64,000 nucleotides of DNA from Euphorbia lathyris (lineage: Eukaryota; Streptophyta; Magnoliopsida; Malpighiales; Euphorbiaceae). How positions within the stretch are numbered: position 1 is the first letter of the stretch; every line of letters begins with the position of its first letter. The stretch is from NCBI RefSeq assembly GCF_963576675.1, contig NC_088918.1, positions 68,621,501-68,685,500 on the forward strand, read 5' to 3'. The position numbers and the translations under genes were made by a program. This document shows positions 55,101 to 64,000 of the stretch, in pieces. The notes below the pieces were generated by a model, which saw only the letters and a list, made by a program, of their open reading frames with translations, was not told the origin of the DNA and searched no databases.

Positions 55101-56871
55101 CTTGAATTGCAGATATTAAACAAGACGGCACAACCTTTCTCTCCCCAACAAATAACACAGTTGACTCTGAAGTAAAATGTAACACAACTTCCTTTGAACA
55201 ACAATCAACTTTAGCTTCATATTTACACAGCCAATCCATCCCCAAAATAATATCAAATTCTCTAAACCCCATAACTACTAAATCTATAGGGAACTCACTT
55301 CCCCTCACTTTTATAGGACAATCTCTCAGAACCTGATTTACAATAACATTATTCCCCACTGGTAGGATAACTCCCACATCATATCCTAATGGTTCTACCT
55401 TCCCATTTATTTTCAATATAAACTCAGGTGTTATGTATGAATGAGTGGATCCAGGGTCAATCAAAACAAAAGCTAAGGTATCAAGGATAGAAATTGTACC
55501 GGATATAACCTCTGGTGCTATTTGAGCTTCACCCCTCGTCATATTGAAGGCTCTATTTCGTGGTAAATTTTGTGTCTGTCCACCCATAGGAGCATCATGT
55601 CTACCCCCTCTACCTCCTCCTCGACCTCTGCCTCTGCCTCTATCCACTCCAGCTACACCACCTCCTATATTAGACTGAGGTTGAACTCTCTCTCCTCTAT
55701 CAACTAATAAGGGACAATTGTTACGATAATGGCCTGTTTCTCCACACTCAAAACATGTGCCCTTCTTAAATGAACCATAACACTCTCCTGTGTGAGATCG
55801 GCCACATCTGCCACAAACCAGGGAAGGTCCCCAACACTCACCTCTGTGTACCCGTCCACATGTCTGACAAGCTAGAAAAGATGTTGTTCTCGCTCCTCCT
55901 CTATACCCACTATGAAACCGACCACCTGAAAATCTGTTACTACCCACGGATGGAGCACTACTCAAAACATCTCCAAATCCGCCCCGTGATCTAGTCCCAC
56001 CATGATGGATACTACTACTACCTCTAAATTGTTGAGAATAGCCTCTAGAAGAAACTGAGAATCCACCTCTCTTTGTTGGCCTGCTAGACTGACCCTCTGT
56101 ATCAAATCTAGCCCTTTTGGTTACAAAAAGTTGTTCTCTATCTTTCACAATTTCCTCAGCTCTGAGTGCAGATTCTACTAACAATCTAAAGCTCGTTTCA
56201 TGTGCATGAATCCCCATTCTAACATCTGGGTGTAGACCATGTTCAAACCTACGACATTTTGCTTCTTCTGTAGCCACATTTGCAGGTGCATATTTGGCTA
56301 AGGTGTTAAACTTAAGCTCGTATTCAGCCACAGACATATCCTCCTGCATAAGGGTTAAAAACTCTGTTTGTTTCCTATCTTTGTATATCATTGACATGTA
56401 CTTATTAGTGAACAACTTCTTGAAAATATCCCATGTTATTTCAGTTCTAATTCTTGTCCTTTTTATAGATCTCCACCATTCTAAAGCTTCACCAGTGAAA
56501 AGATTAGAAACATATTTGACCATTGAGTCCAGACGACACTCTGTGTTCTCAAGTACATCTTCAATCTTGGCCCACCATTTATCAGCTATATCAGGATCTG
56601 TGCTACCCTCAAACTCTGTTGCACCCATCTTTTTAAGCTTTTCAAAATTTTTATCAAAGATTGGCGCATCTCGACGAGCTTGAACACGTGGTTGAGGCTG
56701 ACCTTGAGCCAAATAGATTCCCATCATTTCTTCAAACTGGTTGTAACCCTGCGGATAACCTGCATGTCCTGAAGCTCCTATATGTTCTGAGCCCCCAGAC
56801 TCATGAACATGACCAACCGAACCATGATTAGACACATTACCGGATTGTCCATTCTCACCATCAGACTCCAT
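52102..56871 (-). CDS. Chromovirus gag-pol polyprotein
   Basis: 1589 aa, no stops. Gag core at ~75-230 ([29 protein letters not shown]). A Cys-rich region precedes the zinc knuckle Cys373-x2-Cys376-x4-His381-x4-Cys386, followed by an Arg/Gly stretch. The protease is read as [11 protein letters not shown]. The reverse transcriptase has FIDD with Asp808-Asp809. RNase H has [24 protein letters not shown] and LTDHKSLKY. The integrase has the HHCC zinc site ([22 protein letters not shown]), the DDE core ([23 protein letters not shown]) and a GPY-type module ([10 protein letters not shown]). The C-terminal ~45 residues are chromodomain-like ([16 protein letters not shown]). Such chromodomains bias integration to heterochromatin. 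Coding is intact, but the promoter side of the 5' LTR is gone. Confidence 0.95.
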   Translation of the reverse strand: MESDGENGQSGNVSNHGSVGHVHESGGSEHIGASGHAGYPQGYNQFEEMMGIYLAQGQPQPRVQARRDAPIFDKNFEKLKKMGATEFEGSTDPDIADKWWAKIEDVLENTECRLDSMVKYVSNLFTGEALEWWRSIKRTRIRTEITWDIFKKLFTNKYMSMIYKDRKQTEFLTLMQEDMSVAEYELKFNTLAKYAPANVATEEAKCRRFEHGLHPDVRMGIHAHETSFRLLVESALRAEEIVKDREQLFVTKRARFDTEGQSSRPTKRGGFSVSSRGYSQQFRGSSSIHHGGTRSRGGFGDVLSSAPSVGSNRFSGGRFHSGYRGGARTTSFLACQTCGRVHRGECWGPSLVCGRCGRSHTGECYGSFKKGTCFECGETGHYRNNCPLLVDRGERVQPQSNIGGGVAGVDRGRGRGRGGGRGGRHDAPMGGQTQNLPRNRAFNMTRGEAQIAPEVISGTISILDTLAFVLIDPGSTHSYITPEFILKINGKVEPLGYDVGVILPVGNNVIVNQVLRDCPIKVRGSEFPIDLVVMGFREFDIILGMDWLCKYEAKVDCCSKEVVLHFTSESTVLFVGERKVVPSCLISAIQAIRWIRSGCEAYLAHVVDTREDGGKLENIPVVRDFADVFVDELPGLPPHREIDFPIETMPGVSPISIAPYRMAPMELQELKKQIEELLEKGFIRPSTSPWGAPVLFVKKKDGSMRLCIDYRQLNRMTVKNKYPLPRIDDLLDQLRGARHFSKIDLRSGYWQLRVAEADIPKTAFRTRYGHFEFLVMPFGLTNAPAAFMALMNMTFQPYLDKFVVVFIDDILVYSRTVGEHEQHLRIVLKILRDNQMYAKLSKCEFWMDEVVFLGHVVSGEGVQPDPSKIKAIDEWEPPKNVTELRSFLGLAGYYRRFVEGFSLIAGPLTKLLRKGVVFQWNDKCHQSFEELKKRLTSTPVLVLPSEGGGFVVYTDASGQGLGCVLMQNGKVIAYASRQLRPHEMNYPTHDLELAAVIHALKVWRHYLYGETFQILTDHKSLKYIFTQKELNLRQRRWIELLKDYDCTIDYHPGKANVVADALSRKSVDIVASMKSYSLNSLVEMRAMDVQLEVNEVTGLMATLRVKPDLKERIQEAQWHDPYLQKMRDHVQQGKRPDISVEDDGTMMLGSRLCVPDVADLRSEILQEAHNSPYAMHPGMIKMYRNLRPFYWWPTMKKDVSDFVSKCLTCQQVKAEHQAPVGKLKPLTIPEWKWERITMDFVMGLPRTRRRHDSIWVIVDRLTKSAHFLPVQQTDSMDKLARLYVEQIVRLHGVPISIVSDRDPRFTSRFWGSLQHSLGTKLHFSTVFHPQTDGQSERTIQTLEDMMRACVLNFQGEWDIHLPLMEFAYNNGYHSSIGMTPYEALYGRPCRSPICWDVEGMRKLEGPELVQETVEKINVIKKYLKAAQERQKAYVDQHRREMEYKVGDKVFLKISPWKGIVRFGRRGKLNPRYIGPYEIIERVGPLAYRLALPPELSLIHDVFHVSVLRRYRSDPSHMIPEPEIAIVNTDLTIREQPLEILGREMKRLRNREIPMVKVRWSHNQTLDEATWEVEENMRTQYPYLFEASGK

Positions 56872-56991
56872 AACCCTACATGAAACATGACCATGTCAAC
56901 ATGCTTTAGCATAAGAAAATATGATTATGTGGTCTTAACCTAGGAATCCAAAACAAGTCATACACAACCAAATCCCTAGGAAAGTAGACCC

Positions 56992-57003
56992 GCTCTGATA
57001 CCA
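56992..57003 (-). other. Primer-binding site, initiator-Met tRNA type
   Basis: Minus strand TGGTATCAGAGC, five bases after the 5' LTR end, the usual arrangement in Tekay/Del elements. Confidence 0.92.
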
Positions 57004-57008
57004 CTAAA

Positions 57009-57829
57009 TGTAACCCCCTCACTTGGATCACATGATATCTCACACAATATCAGTTATAGACATGCTTTCAATACTCAATCATATAAACTTCAATCTCATA
57101 TAAACTTTACAGATTATACATAAGAGAAAGCATTTACAATACACGTTTAAGTCATTATCCTGCATAGAGGATTTACAAAACAAAAGTACATCACAAGACT
57201 CCAAAATGCCTAGATGAGAATGGACTGACACTGCTGGTGCGACCTTAAGCAAGAAGAACTCCACCTAACCTGTAAAATCTGTTGGCAAGGGGTGAGCTGC
57301 CTACTCATTAAACATATTACACATATATGTATATACAAAAGTAATGTAAAGAGCACAAATCAAAATATATCATCAGTACCAAGTTAGAATTTATTCACCT
57401 GTTTCATTTATTATAGTAATACTTATTTTAGAAAGGCCTTGCTGTACTTAGACAATATATATAAAATGGTCATTGGGCCCAATCTGTATTCCGGCTCACT
57501 AAATTCGGAATACAATCATCTGTGCTACGGAGGAGTTACACTCAACTCACGTACTCATATATCTCAACACATGTGCTTCCGGCTCACAATATTCGGATAG
57601 CACTCTCAACTTGGACCATTTCACATATCCATCTAAGCAAGCTCATATTCATTTATAATCCAACCATTATCCAGTTCCAGTATGTGCACAAGGCTCAACA
57701 TGCCGTATTTACTCATAACACTGCAACATACTCAATCATATCACTTCCTTATCAATCATAGCGGATCACAAACACTCAAACATGATTCACATCATTCACA
57801 TAAGATTCAACCACATCTCACACTCAACA
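57009..57829 (-). repeat. Truncated 5' LTR of the chromovirus
   Basis: Near-identical to 49806-50628. Identity ends at CTCACACTCA (about 57829), where LINE-derived sequence begins. The outer ~1440 bp, which should contain U3 and the promoter, are missing. Confidence 0.9.
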
Positions 57830-58478
57830 AGTCATACACATATGCAACTCGTCCGGAGAAGATGAAACCCACATTTTCATTTCATGTGTTCTCGCAAAGC
57901 AGATTTGGGGACTGTTCTTTTCCGATAATCGAATGGAGCATGTTGTTGATGTCTTTTGTTGGTTCGAAAATTTGCTTACCTCATCTTTACCGGGTGCTGA
58001 GTCCGTAGTTGTAGTCCTATGGAATATTTGGAAATATCACAATCAAGTTGTATGGAATAAGAAGTATAGTCTACCGGAATCAATCTGGCAGCAAGAACGG
58101 AAGAAGCGGTTTGAAAAAATGCGCAGGTACGTGCACCGTGTATCAATTCTAGTCATCCAATGTTTTCGGATTCATGACAGACACCGCGCCTTGGGCTGTT
58201 GATCTTCAATGTGGATGCGGGGATTGGAGCAGACTCGACATTCTGTTCCGTGGGTATGCTAGTTCGAAACCACCTTGACGAATGCACACACACGAGGAGA
58301 GCAGGCTTAGCAGATATTATCGACCCAACTTTGGCAGACGCAATGACTGTTGGGGAGGCACTTAGCTACTTTGGCAAAGGCAATGATTGGGGTGAGTGGG
58401 TATCTCCACCACCTTTTCTTATCGATGTTTTACATTTCGATTTAAGTTAATACAATTCTTTATTCTTAAAAAAAACAC
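57830..58478 (+). pseudogene. LINE ORF2 remnant (zf-RVT to RNase H) with A-tail
   Basis: Plus-strand pieces read GEDETHIFISCVLAKQIWG, VLWNIWKYHNQVVWNKK, then FNVDAGIG and VGMLVRN in another frame, the linker and RNase H start of plant LINE ORF2. RNase H is internally deleted and ends soon after. An eight-A run at about 58470-58477 may be the tail. The left end coincides with the break in the chromovirus LTR. Confidence 0.8.
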
Positions 58479-58928
58479 ATGTCAAAGCATTCCAACTTTT
58501 AGGGTAAAATGATGTTGTACTAAATTTAAATTGTCACAAATCCCTACTCCTCGTTGCTTTCTTCTTTTTTTTTTTTTTTGTGGAGGTCTTCAATTTCTAC
58601 CTATTTTGTGGATCTACTCTTAAGAGAAAAAAAAAATTTCATTTATTTGAGTTAGATTTACTATAATTTTACTGGGTTAGATTTACTATAATTTATTTGA
58701 GTAAAATCCTTTTACGGGGTTAGATTTACTATAATTTTTTATTATATTTTCTTTTTAATCCGTGTTTTTATATATTATTTGAGTTAAATTGATTTCAACC
58801 TTAATTAAAATAAAGAAGAAAAAAAAAACAGTTTAACCTTTTCTTAAACTCGCATTCATTTGTTGTTCACATCACCGCCGCTACCCAAATTCTCCACTCG
58901 GTCTCAGATCAACTCCACCACCATCACC

Positions 58929-60599
58929 ATGCTTACTTCCGCTTTCAGACGCCTTCTTCTTTCTTCCTCTTCTTCAGCTTCACCTCTCTCTTCTTTTCCA
59001 TACTCCTAATTCAGTCGCTGCCTCCGTTGATGTTCTCGCTTCCTTCGATCATCTTCTTCGTATGAAGCCCCGACCTTCCGTGATTGAGTTCACCAAATTG
59101 CTGTCTTCACTGGTTAGGATGAAAGATTTTCATACTGCTATTTCTCTGTCCAAGCAGATGGAATGGTGAGAATTAAGCCTAATATTTATACTTTTAGTAT
59201 CTTAATTAATTGCTTCTGTCATTTAGGGCGTGTTGATTTTGGGTTCTCTGTGTTAGCCAAGACTTTTAAGCTTGGTTTTGAGCCGACCATTATAACCTTC
59301 ACTACTTTGATCAATGGGTTATGTAAAAACGGTAAAGTTGATGATGCAGTGGATTTGTTTGATAAGGTAGTCGCTTTAGGTTATCAACCTAATGTCTATA
59401 CATATACTGTGATCATAGACGGGTTTTGTAAAATTGGAAATATGCATGTGGTTATGTCTTTGCTCAAAACAATGACTGAGAGGGGTTGTGAGCCTGACGT
59501 GGTCACATATAATTCTATAATTTATGGGCTTTGCAAGTATAACTTAGTTGCGGAAGCATTTGACCTCTTCATGGAAATGAAGAATCAAACTGTGTTGCCT
59601 AATGTTGTCACCTATAATTCTATGATTCATGGTTTGTGTTGTACTAGCAAATGGAATGAAGCTTTGGTGGTGTTCAATGAAATGTTGGATAGGAATGTAG
59701 CTCCGGATGCTATCACCTACAATTCATTAATTCACTGTTTGTGCTTGTTGAGCAAGTGGAAAGAAGCTTTCATGTTATTCAATGAAATGTTGGATACGGA
59801 TGTAGCTCCAGACATAGTTACTTTAAATATATTGGTTGATGAATTTTGTAAACAAGGAATGATAATGAAAGCTCAGTGTGCGGTCAACATGATTATTCAA
59901 AGGGGTGTAAAGCCAAATGTTGTTACTTATAACTCGTTGTTAAATGGGTACGGTTTACATAGCCAAATGCATAGAGCAAACAAAGTTTTTCATGTGATGG
60001 TGAAAAATGGTTGTGAACCTGATGTTTATACTTATAACATCTTCATCAATTGGTGTTGTAAGTATAAAAGGATAGACGTGGCATTGGATCTTCATGAACA
60101 AATGCTTAATAAAGGTATAGTTCCCGACGTTTATACTTATAATTCCCTTATCAATGGCTCACGCCTTTCAAGGTACCCTTGGAAAGCCCTGAAGCTTTTT
60201 AAGTACATATGGACAAGTGCTTGTCCAGATTTAGTAACTTACAACATTTTGATAGATGGCTCCTTCAAAGATGGAAGGTCCAAAGATGCAGTAGACTTGA
60301 TTTCAAGGCTTTATGTTGATGGCTTGCAACCCGATATCTACACGGTTAATATAATTATCGATGGACTAAGCAGAGTAGGGTTCTTGGATAAAGCATACAA
60401 AGTCTTTAGAAACATGGAAGAAAATGGCATCTCACCAGATAGTTACTCTTATAATATGATTATCCGTGGATTTCTTCGGCACAAGGATCGGTCAAGGGCA
60501 TTGGAACTCATTCATGAAATGCATGAGAGGGGCTTCTCTGAAGACAACACCACAATAGATCTGCTAAGAATAAATAATGTAATTCTGAAATCACCGTAA
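58929..60599 (+). pseudogene. P-class PPR protein gene (RF-like), frameshifted near the 5' end
   Basis: An ATG at 58929 starts a Ser/Arg-rich, presequence-like peptide (MLTSAFRRLLLSSSSS) that stops at 59007-59009. From about 59000 the +1 frame continues the expected protein (SVAASVDVLASFDHLL, FTKLLSSLVRMKDF, ISLSKQMEW) to a TGA near 59166. The main frame (59163-60599, 478 aa) then carries 13 PPR motifs of ~35 residues ending in a partial one, with typical PNVVTYNSLI and GLCK words. RF-like PPR proteins bind organelle RNA. Two opposite 1-nt shifts separate targeting peptide and repeats. A 478-aa product from 59163 would lack a presequence. Either a pseudogene or a gene with a non-targeted product; a sequencing error is a further possibility. 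Confidence 0.85.
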
Positions 60600-62599
60600 A
60601 TAAATTTATCTTGATGGATAAATCAGATTATCGGGAGCTTCATCAGTGCAGGTGATATTCCTTTTGTTCAATAAGTGCATTTCATTTGCAAAATTTGTTT
60701 CAAACATGTAATTTCTTGCTTTGTTACTGTTGCTGTGTTTTTGATGTTATTCTGAGAAAACTGCAATTCTTTTTTCCTTGCTGAATGCCAAAAAATGCAA
60801 GTGATTATTTAAAATTTAACACTTGCATGGAAGATGTTTGCAGAGTGAAGTTTGGCTTTTCATATTTTAACACATTGCAAATAATTTTTGTTGATTCCAT
60901 TATTTGTAAGATGTGATTTTTTTGTTGTCCGTTCTGTAACGTTCTGATGTTTACGTTGTATCAGGTAATTCAGTGCTCACTAATGCAGAACGTAATAGAA
61001 TAGAAGGCATTTGACAGATTCTGCAACCTTTGTTCTCTGTCACCAAGGTATGGAATCCTGTCTTCACTTACTTTGTGAAGCTTGCACTATTGGAATGATT
61101 TGATTCAAATTTGTGAAGTGTTTTTATTTGTTGATAATTTGTAGGGTAATTTAGGTTCAATCTGAAAAGTGGATATATGGCATCATTAAGTTACACCCTT
61201 TTATTTATTTTTTTTTGTGATTTCTAACTCTAGCTTTTTCTACTACTATTAAATTCCAAGAATCTGGAGTCTAGTGTCTGCGCATTAATTTATGCACACA
61301 GTGACGGATCCCAAACAAACTGTTATATACATGTTCATGTGATCTCTTTATCCCCCGTGTCTTGAATAGTTTGTTTACTGAAATTGATGTCATGAATCTA
61401 AATTAGTAGTTACATTTTTTCTTTAATATTTCAGGGGTTTGAGGTCAAAGCAAGAAAGGGTTTATTAAACTTCAATTTGCTCTAGGGGTAGAAGAAAGCA
61501 TTAAAAGGGATGAGAGGGATATGCTTAATCTGAAGTAAGAGAAACTAAATGGAAATGTTGAAACTCTAAGATGTTACAAGGATGGAAGCCCTGTGGTTTT
61601 GAGGAGAAAGAATTACAAACAACTAAAATGGAATAACTTTGTTCTTTTTAGTTGATGTTTCTATTTTCTATTGTAGAATATCACTTTTAGTGTTGTCCTA
61701 AAACGTTATTCATCAATTGGCTGGTCAAATACATCAGAAAAGTTGTCTGTTTAGCTTTAGTTTTTATTCCTTTGTCAATTGTTTGTTTCTTCCATTGCGG
61801 AATCAGAATTGATATTAATAAATTCCATCTTTGCCTGAGTTGTCATCTTTTCATAGCTGTTTACTTTAGCACAGGTCATGCAATTCTATCATTGGGACTC
61901 TGCTTATTCTGGGTTGCTTTCATTGAGATTCATGGTTTTTCAGTGACCCGATCCTAATGGGATTACCCGTGCTTTGTATGGGACGCGTATTAGATCAATA
62001 AAATTACTCGTGATGGGTACCCGCCATATATTTGCCTATTTATTTTTAATGTATTTTATTTCTTGATAGTTTGAGTGATTTATAATTTTGAATATTTGTT
62101 AAATTTGTAGATGAATTATTTATGGATGGTTTATTAAATTTAGTCTTTGTTAAATTTGTAATATTTTTTTTGTCTTATCTATTGATTTTTAACGGTAAGG
62201 ATATCCATGATTTAAATGGGACGGGAATGAAATTCATGAAATATACTTGTTAGGGTAATAAGATAGGTAAGGGTTTGAGATTGACACTACCTTCGGGTAA
62301 CTTACCGTTGCCATCCATACTCTTTAGGAGAGGGAGTGAAGGTTTATTGAGGAGTCTAATAATACAAAATTCTTACCTAACAATATGCACCTTTTGTGTT
62401 GCAAGTTAACTCTACAATTCTGGTTTCTAGCAACAATTTCATTGTTTAAATTGACTCATGATACATCATAAGTTAGATAATTGTTTATTAAATAATTAAA
62501 ATTTCATCTTAAAATAACTATTTATTAACTAATATTTTATTTGATTTCAAAGTTATCCTTCTTATATCTATTGATTATCTATTTCATATTTCAAATAAC
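60600..62599. other. 3' flank of the PPR gene
   Basis: No second coding gene recognised. Splice-like signals (for example GTGCAG followed by GTGATATT near 60650) suggest a spliced 3' UTR, as reported for some RF-like PPR genes, but this is unproven. From about 62000 the DNA is plain AT-rich intergenic sequence. Confidence 0.5.
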
Positions 62600-64000
62600 A
62601 TGTAAAAAACGGTAAATGTGAAAATGGTAAAAATGTTAAAAGCAATAAAAAAAAGTGAAAAAATGAAAAATGGGAGAAATAATAAAAATGTGAAAAACAC
62701 AAAAAAATACGAACCTGGTTACTCCTCGAAAGCTGTTGTGCTCGACTAGTGTTTTTCTAAACATTGGTAAGAATATGAAAAATAGAAGAAAAAACGTGGA
62801 AACGTGAAAATAGTAAAAAATGTATAAATTGGAAAAACGTGTAAAACCATATAAATAAGAAAAATAGGCTAAACGTGAAAAATGGTAAAAACGGTAAAAA
62901 CGCAAAAATTGCAAAAGTGGTAAAAAAAATGTGAAAAACTATAAAACGGGCATAACAATAAATATTGGAAAGAGCGAAAAAAAACATGATAAACTGAAAA
63001 AAATGATAAATAACAAAAACGTGTAAAACATTAAAAATACGAAAAATAGAAAAAGTGAAATACAAGAAAAATGGTAACAACCTGGAAAACTGTAAAAGTG
63101 GGAAAAATGGAAAAAACATTAACAATAAAAAATCGTGACAAATGAAAAAGCGCGAAAAATAGTAAAAAAGTGGGAAAAAGTGAAAATACAAAAATCAGAA
63201 AAACATGAAAAACACGTAGAATGGTAAAACGTTAAAAACGAAAAAAATAGAAAAATAGAAAAAACCTGAAATTGGTAAAATAGAAAAAAAACAATAAAAG
63301 TGACAAATGTACAATGTGAATAACGAAAAAATATAAAAAACGGTAAACAAAAAATGTGAAAAACGATAAAAAAAAATGTAAAGAACATGGTTATCATGTT
63401 TTTCACGTTTTTGTTTCTCGTGTTTATATCGTTTTTACCCTTTGTCATGTTTTCTTTCAATTTTTTGCATTTGTAATATTTTTCCGATTTTTGCATTTTT
63501 ATCGTTTTTTGCATTTTTCACGTGGTTACCATTTTTCTCTTTTTTTTTTCATTTTTTTTTTGTGGTTTGACCATTTTTTACGTTTTTACTGTCTTGTTTT
63601 TTCCGCTTTCACATTTTTCCATTTGTTTATTGTTTTCACGTTTTTCGCCATTTTCCATTTTACTGCTTTCCATGCTTTTTTCTTCATTCTTCGTGTTTTT
63701 ACTGTTTTTCGCTTTTTAAATTTTGTGTGTGTGGGTTTTCATGTTTTTACCGCTTTTTTCTGTTTGTTTGTTTTTTGCATTTTTTAGTTTTTCGTGTTTT
63801 TACCTTCTTCCTTTTGCGTTTTTTTTCCATTTTTCGCTTTTTACCATGGTGAAAAACGAGAAAATTGGTAACAACCTGAAACATTGTAAAAATGTGAAAA
63901 ATGGAAAAAACATTAATAATACAAAAAAACGCGAAAAATAGTAAAAGCGTGAAAAAGTGTAATCAGAAAAATGTGCAAAAATCGGAAAAACATCAAAACA
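62600..64000. repeat. Strand-switching low-complexity array (GGTAAAAACG / CGTTTTTACC type), cut by the window end
   Basis: 62600-63390 is A-rich with short words GTGAAAAA, GGTAAAAA and CGAAAAA. 63391-63845 is the complementary type (CACGTTTTT, TTTTTACC). From 63846 the A-rich type returns to the window end. Switch points are small palindromes: AACATG-GTTAT-CATGTT near 63388 and TTTTTACCATGGTGAAAAA near 63840. A ~60-bp normal-complexity piece interrupts at about 62710-62770. Phe-rich open frames here are artefacts. Confidence 0.85.

Larger units (their letters stand above)
49806..57829 (-). mobile_element. Tekay/Del-like chromovirus (Ty3/gypsy), minus strand, 5' LTR truncated
   Basis: On the minus strand: partial 5' LTR (57829-57009), initiator-Met primer site, one continuous gag-pol frame (56871-52102), polypurine tract, complete 3' LTR (52066-49806). 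LTR tips are TGTAAC...GTTACA. The two LTR copies differ at only about six sites in ~820 bp (over 99% identity), so the insertion is recent. Only ~36% of the 5' LTR remains. Confidence 0.93.

Noticed and set aside
55770..56683. Plus-strand open frames opposite the chromovirus gag
   Set aside because: Antisense shadows of an intact, well-recognised polyprotein.

Overview
This is a eudicot-type plant nuclear segment. It is AT-rich between genes, spliced with GT/AG introns, and dominated by nested transposable elements. There are no bacterial-style operons, ribosome binding sites, rRNA or CRISPR arrays, and I found no tRNA gene. Only two loci look like ordinary host genes: an IRT1-like ZIP metal transporter (20542-23407, minus strand) and a P-class PPR gene of the restorer-of-fertility type (58929-60599, plus strand) that is frameshifted near its start.

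Region 1-19063 is a nest of at least five elements. The outermost visible one is a long-inverted-repeat element (18644-19063, right part). A non-autonomous LTR retrotransposon sits in it (13759-18643; initiator-Met primer site, gag-like ORF, no reverse transcriptase). The 5' LTR of that element is cut at 13759 by a Ty3/gypsy element of probable Tat lineage (1-13758). Only the 3' end of the Tat-like element is in the window: an antisense, spliced plant-mobile-domain gene (1661-87), a 15-copy 39-bp tandem array (2097-2690), a polypurine tract, and a 3' LTR (2932-13758). That LTR carries an array of GC-rich palindromes just upstream of its TATA box. It is interrupted by a MULE-type MITE (3933-5284) and a complete L1-type LINE with two intact ORFs (5878-12295; exact 16-bp target duplication).

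Region 19064-36737 is gene-poor. It contains the ZIP gene (two exons, a MITE in the intron), a dead LINE ORF1, a ~350-bp tandem repeat, two Harbinger-like elements filled with low-complexity A-rich arrays, two 5'-truncated LINE insertions with clear target duplications, a copia RNase H remnant, a Stowaway MITE, further MITEs and a LINE reverse-transcriptase fragment.

Region 36738-57829 holds two minus-strand LTR retrotransposons. One is a Sirevirus-like Ty1/copia element (36738-47442) with broken gag and env-like regions and a long pol ORF. The other is a Tekay/Del-like chromovirus (49806-57829) with an uninterrupted 1589-residue polyprotein. Both have lost the outer part of their 5' LTR. Between them lies a decayed DnaJ-A gene fragment with introns, followed by a second, diverged Sirevirus LTR piece.

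Region 57830-64000 contains a LINE remnant, the PPR gene and its 3' flank, and then 1.4 kb of A/T-rich array that switches strand at small palindromes and runs off the window end.

No multi-gene host pathway is visible. The most unusual structure is the 3' end of the Tat-like element: an antisense spliced gene with its own promoter, a satellite-like array and a palindromic LTR promoter region. The alternating A-rich/T-rich arrays come next.
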